Shown: positions 61,874 to 64,000 of the stretch, one piece after another | How the letters are laid out: each line of letters starts with the position of its first letter | How positions within the stretch are numbered: position 1 is the first letter of the stretch | Assembly (NCBI GenBank): GCA_944990035.1 | Contig: CALYLX010000035.1 | Location: 310,001-374,000, forward strand | Direction: 5' to 3' | Length of the DNA stretch: 64,000 nucleotides | From: Clitopilus passeckerianus | Lineage: Eukaryota; Basidiomycota; Agaricomycetes; Agaricales; Entolomataceae | Notes under the pieces: model-generated | Databases searched by the model: none | The model's input: the letters and a program-made list of their open reading frames with translations, nothing else | Told to the model about the DNA's origin: nothing | Translations under genes and position numbers: made by a program

Positions 61874-63199
61874 ATGCCAGAAACCTCTGGGAATGGCATA
61901 AGCAAGCAACCTGCGAGTTTCTTTGCAACGACGGCGTTGGTATGTACTTTCAAGTCGATGTGGAAACTTTTACGAATGATCATTGAACGTAGGACCATGC
62001 TGCTGCAGGACTTGGAGCTGGAGTCGTCACCACACTATGCATGAACCCACTTGACTTGCTAAAGATTAAGTTTCAAGTAGAGACTGGAAAGCAACCTGGA
62101 GGGATGGGACGCCATATGTGGTATTCGTTACGGAATATCCAGCAGAGTTACGGATGGAAGGGGCTCTACAGAGGGCTAAGTCCAAATATTGCAGGAAACG
62201 CGTCCAGTTGGGGCCTTTACTTCCTATTGTGAGTTCTTTGCTATACCATATGGATCATTGCCTCACCAGTGATTGCAGTTATAACATGCTAAAGAAAAGA
62301 GCATCTGGAGGTGACATAAACCAAACTCTATCTGCCGGTGCATACCTATTGTGCTCAGCTCAAGCAAGTCCGCGACTTTTCATATAATGCATTCGCAACG
62401 TTTGTTCACCATTTTGCAGGTGCTGTTACTGCCGTCATGACGAATCCGTTTTGGCTCATACGAGTCAGAATGTTTACCACCCAGGCTAACTCTCCGTCGG
62501 CGTACCGGGGCTTATGGGGTTGGTGCGATCCTGCTCTCAATTCATTGGCAGTTGAATGAAATACCTTTTTTATGACAGACGGCCTCTCTACTATTGTCCG
62601 AACGGAAGGAGTACTAGGACTTTTCCGAGGTACATCACTTGCCCTTGTTGGAGTCAGTACAGGGGCGATCCAATTCATGGCCTATGAGAAGATGAAGAAG
62701 TGGGGCTTTGACCGGAAGAAACGCCAATATCAGAAAGCTGGTTTGGAATGGAATACCGATGCAGATAAATTAGTTCGTGACTTCCGTTCTTCTTCCGTCT
62801 TCCGTCCTTCTGATAAGCGTTCCGTCCTAGTCCAACGCAGCTTATACCTTCATGTCTATATCGAGCAAAATAACAGCCTTGGTTATTACTTATCCTTATC
62901 AAGTTGTGCGGTCCCGAATTCAGGTTAGTGATTTGCAGGCTTTATCACAAAGGCTCCACAGTTTAACTGGAGATTTGTAGGATAAGGCATCTTCCACCTT
63001 GTTCCCGAATATACCTACGACTATCAAGCGGACGTGGGCACAAGACGGTGTACGCGGGTTCTACCGGGGACTTGGGACCAATCTAGTGCGCGTTCTGCCC
63101 GGAACATGTGTCACATTTGTGGTGTATGAAAACTTGGCTTGGCTGCTACGCTCGTCAGCTGCACGGAGGGAGGCACGGCAAGAGGAGGAGCTGGTGTAG
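61874..63199 (+). CDS. FLX1: Mitochondrial FAD/folate-type carrier (Flx1/SLC25A32-like)
   Basis: Mitochondrial carrier of the inner membrane, six spans in three repeats. Seven exons starting MPETSGNGISKQPASFF (61874-61939), then from 61993 onward, last exon about 62981-63199. The three repeat signatures read MNPLDLLKIK, TNPFWLIRVRM and TYPYQVVRSRI. Trp in the second repeat in place of the acidic residue, and PYQ in the third, are the marks of the FAD/folate/NAD group. Further: GWKGLYRGLSPNIAGNASSW, VLGLFRGTSLALVGVSTGA, IQFMAYEKMKKW, GFYRGLGTNLVRVLPG. About 330 residues, the usual size. The C-terminal tail is basic then acidic (RREARQEEELV). Yeast Flx1 exports or imports FAD. The exact substrate (FAD, folate or NAD) is inferred only from family motifs. 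Confidence 0.92.
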
Positions 63200-63382
63200 A
63201 CATTGGTACTTAACATATTCGTTGTATACTTTATAATGACGTTTATTAGATTTAATCGCAAAATAGACACCACTTGCTCACGCTATGGTCATGTCATTTC
63301 TTAACTCATGCATTTTGTCTGGTTTGGAACTGCGAATAAGGTGTCAAATCGGGCAAAAATATTCGAATTGCCTAAAAGTATG

Positions 63383-63484
63383 TGCTCCCTGCAAGGCTCG
63401 AACTTGCGACCTCCGGATTACACACTCTGAGTGTGGCATACAATCGTATGAGACCGGCGCTCTAACCAACTGAGCCAAGGAAGC
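63383..63484 (-). tRNA. tRNA-Met (CAT), elongator type, with a 28-nt intron
   Basis: Read on the minus strand, a full cloverleaf forms. The acceptor stem GCTTCCT/AGGGAGC has one G-T pair and the D arm is GCTC...GAGC. The anticodon arm is CCGGT/TCCGG with loop CTCATAA once the intron is removed. The variable loop is AGGTC and the T arm GCAAG-TTCGAGC-CTTGC, with discriminator A. The mature length is 74 nt. The unpaired T31-T39 also occurs in yeast elongator tRNA-Met. The T-arm sequence and anticodon stem exclude initiator tRNA. The intron follows A37, the canonical site, and contains a self-pairing CACACT/AGTGTG. Initiator versus elongator is judged by eye. Confidence 0.93.
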
Positions 63485-64000
63485 CTTTGCTCGACTCTTG
63501 GCAGAGCAACATCGCAGCGGCCTTTCGCTTCAACTTGGATTCCTAGGTGCTTACCCCAATTCCAACGAATGACCCCCTTTAACTCATACCATTACCATGG
63601 TCTACGTGGAACAAAATCCGCTTGGTGTGCGAATCCTCCTTCAGCTCCCTTTCTGGCATCGTCCGGAGAGTGTCCACAGCTGGAGGTCCGACATGGAAAG
63701 CCAGACTCTCCGTGACTTGTCGAACTCGGAGGCCCATGAAAAACCGAGGCTCACTGAAAACGAAAAGGGATGCACCTTGACCGTGTGCCTTGCTACAGGT
63801 GGATATCAATGGTTTACATCGGACTTACTAGCTGTTTCTTATCCTAGGCAAACTCCGGGTGTTCAAGCCCAATGATCGTTATCCCTGAAGAGTTTGTTTT
63901 ACGGTTTTTCGAACTTACTACACCTGCCCACTGATGGAAGATTGCTCTGTTTTCTATGCCCAAGAGGTGCTATCGAGGATCTTCAAGCTCTATGGCACCG
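63485..64000. other. 0.5-kb right edge without a recognised gene
   Basis: A plus-strand frame of 92 codons (63597-63875) shows no domain. Nothing else seen before the window ends. Confidence 0.45.

Overview
The window looks like a piece of an Agaricomycete (mushroom-forming basidiomycete) genome. Genes lie densely on both strands and are cut by many short introns of about 45-70 nt with GT-AG (twice GC-AG) borders. The proteome has a basidiomycete character: a basidiomycete-type flavin-dependent halogenase, F-box/LRR relics and a DUF6533-like membrane protein. No plasmid, phage, CRISPR or bacterial operon structure was seen. Exon borders below were set by hand from frame continuity and family resemblance, without transcript data.

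Left part (1-14 kb). Three well-supported genes and one unnamed gene lie on the minus strand: ribosomal protein RPL8/uL2 (cut by the window edge), an unnamed Ser/Pro-rich protein, a small SH3 protein, and a 1,145-residue Gln-rich protein with an SS18/SSXT-like motif, probably chromatin-related. About 4.3 kb after RPL8 and 2.2 kb after the Gln-rich gene hold no recognised gene.

14-25 kb. A tandem array of monocarboxylate-type MFS transporters, all on the minus strand. It is best read as three copies of a two-gene unit (A then B). The three A genes look intact, while B is intact only in the last unit and is an internally deleted relic in the other two.

26-33 kb. A large MDR/GroES-Rossmann protein with a long disordered N-terminus, then the divergent pair NCS6 (tRNA thiolation) and ESF2 (ribosomal small-subunit biogenesis) on a 132-bp shared promoter.

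33-47.5 kb. Two related, damaged F-box/LRR genes in the same orientation bracket a possible small specialised-metabolism locus: an ACC-synthase-like PLP aminotransferase, an alpha/beta hydrolase, a stand-alone NRPS-like adenylating enzyme and a flavin-dependent halogenase, followed by a DUF6533-like membrane protein. This is the most interesting stretch of the window. The joint pathway is an inference from proximity.

47.5-64 kb. Mostly housekeeping genes: RAD16 (SNF2-RING repair ATPase), a cytochrome b5-acyl-CoA dehydrogenase fusion, TAD2 (tRNA A34 deaminase), a prolyl oligopeptidase, an FLX1/SLC25A32-like mitochondrial carrier and an intron-containing tRNA-Met(CAT).
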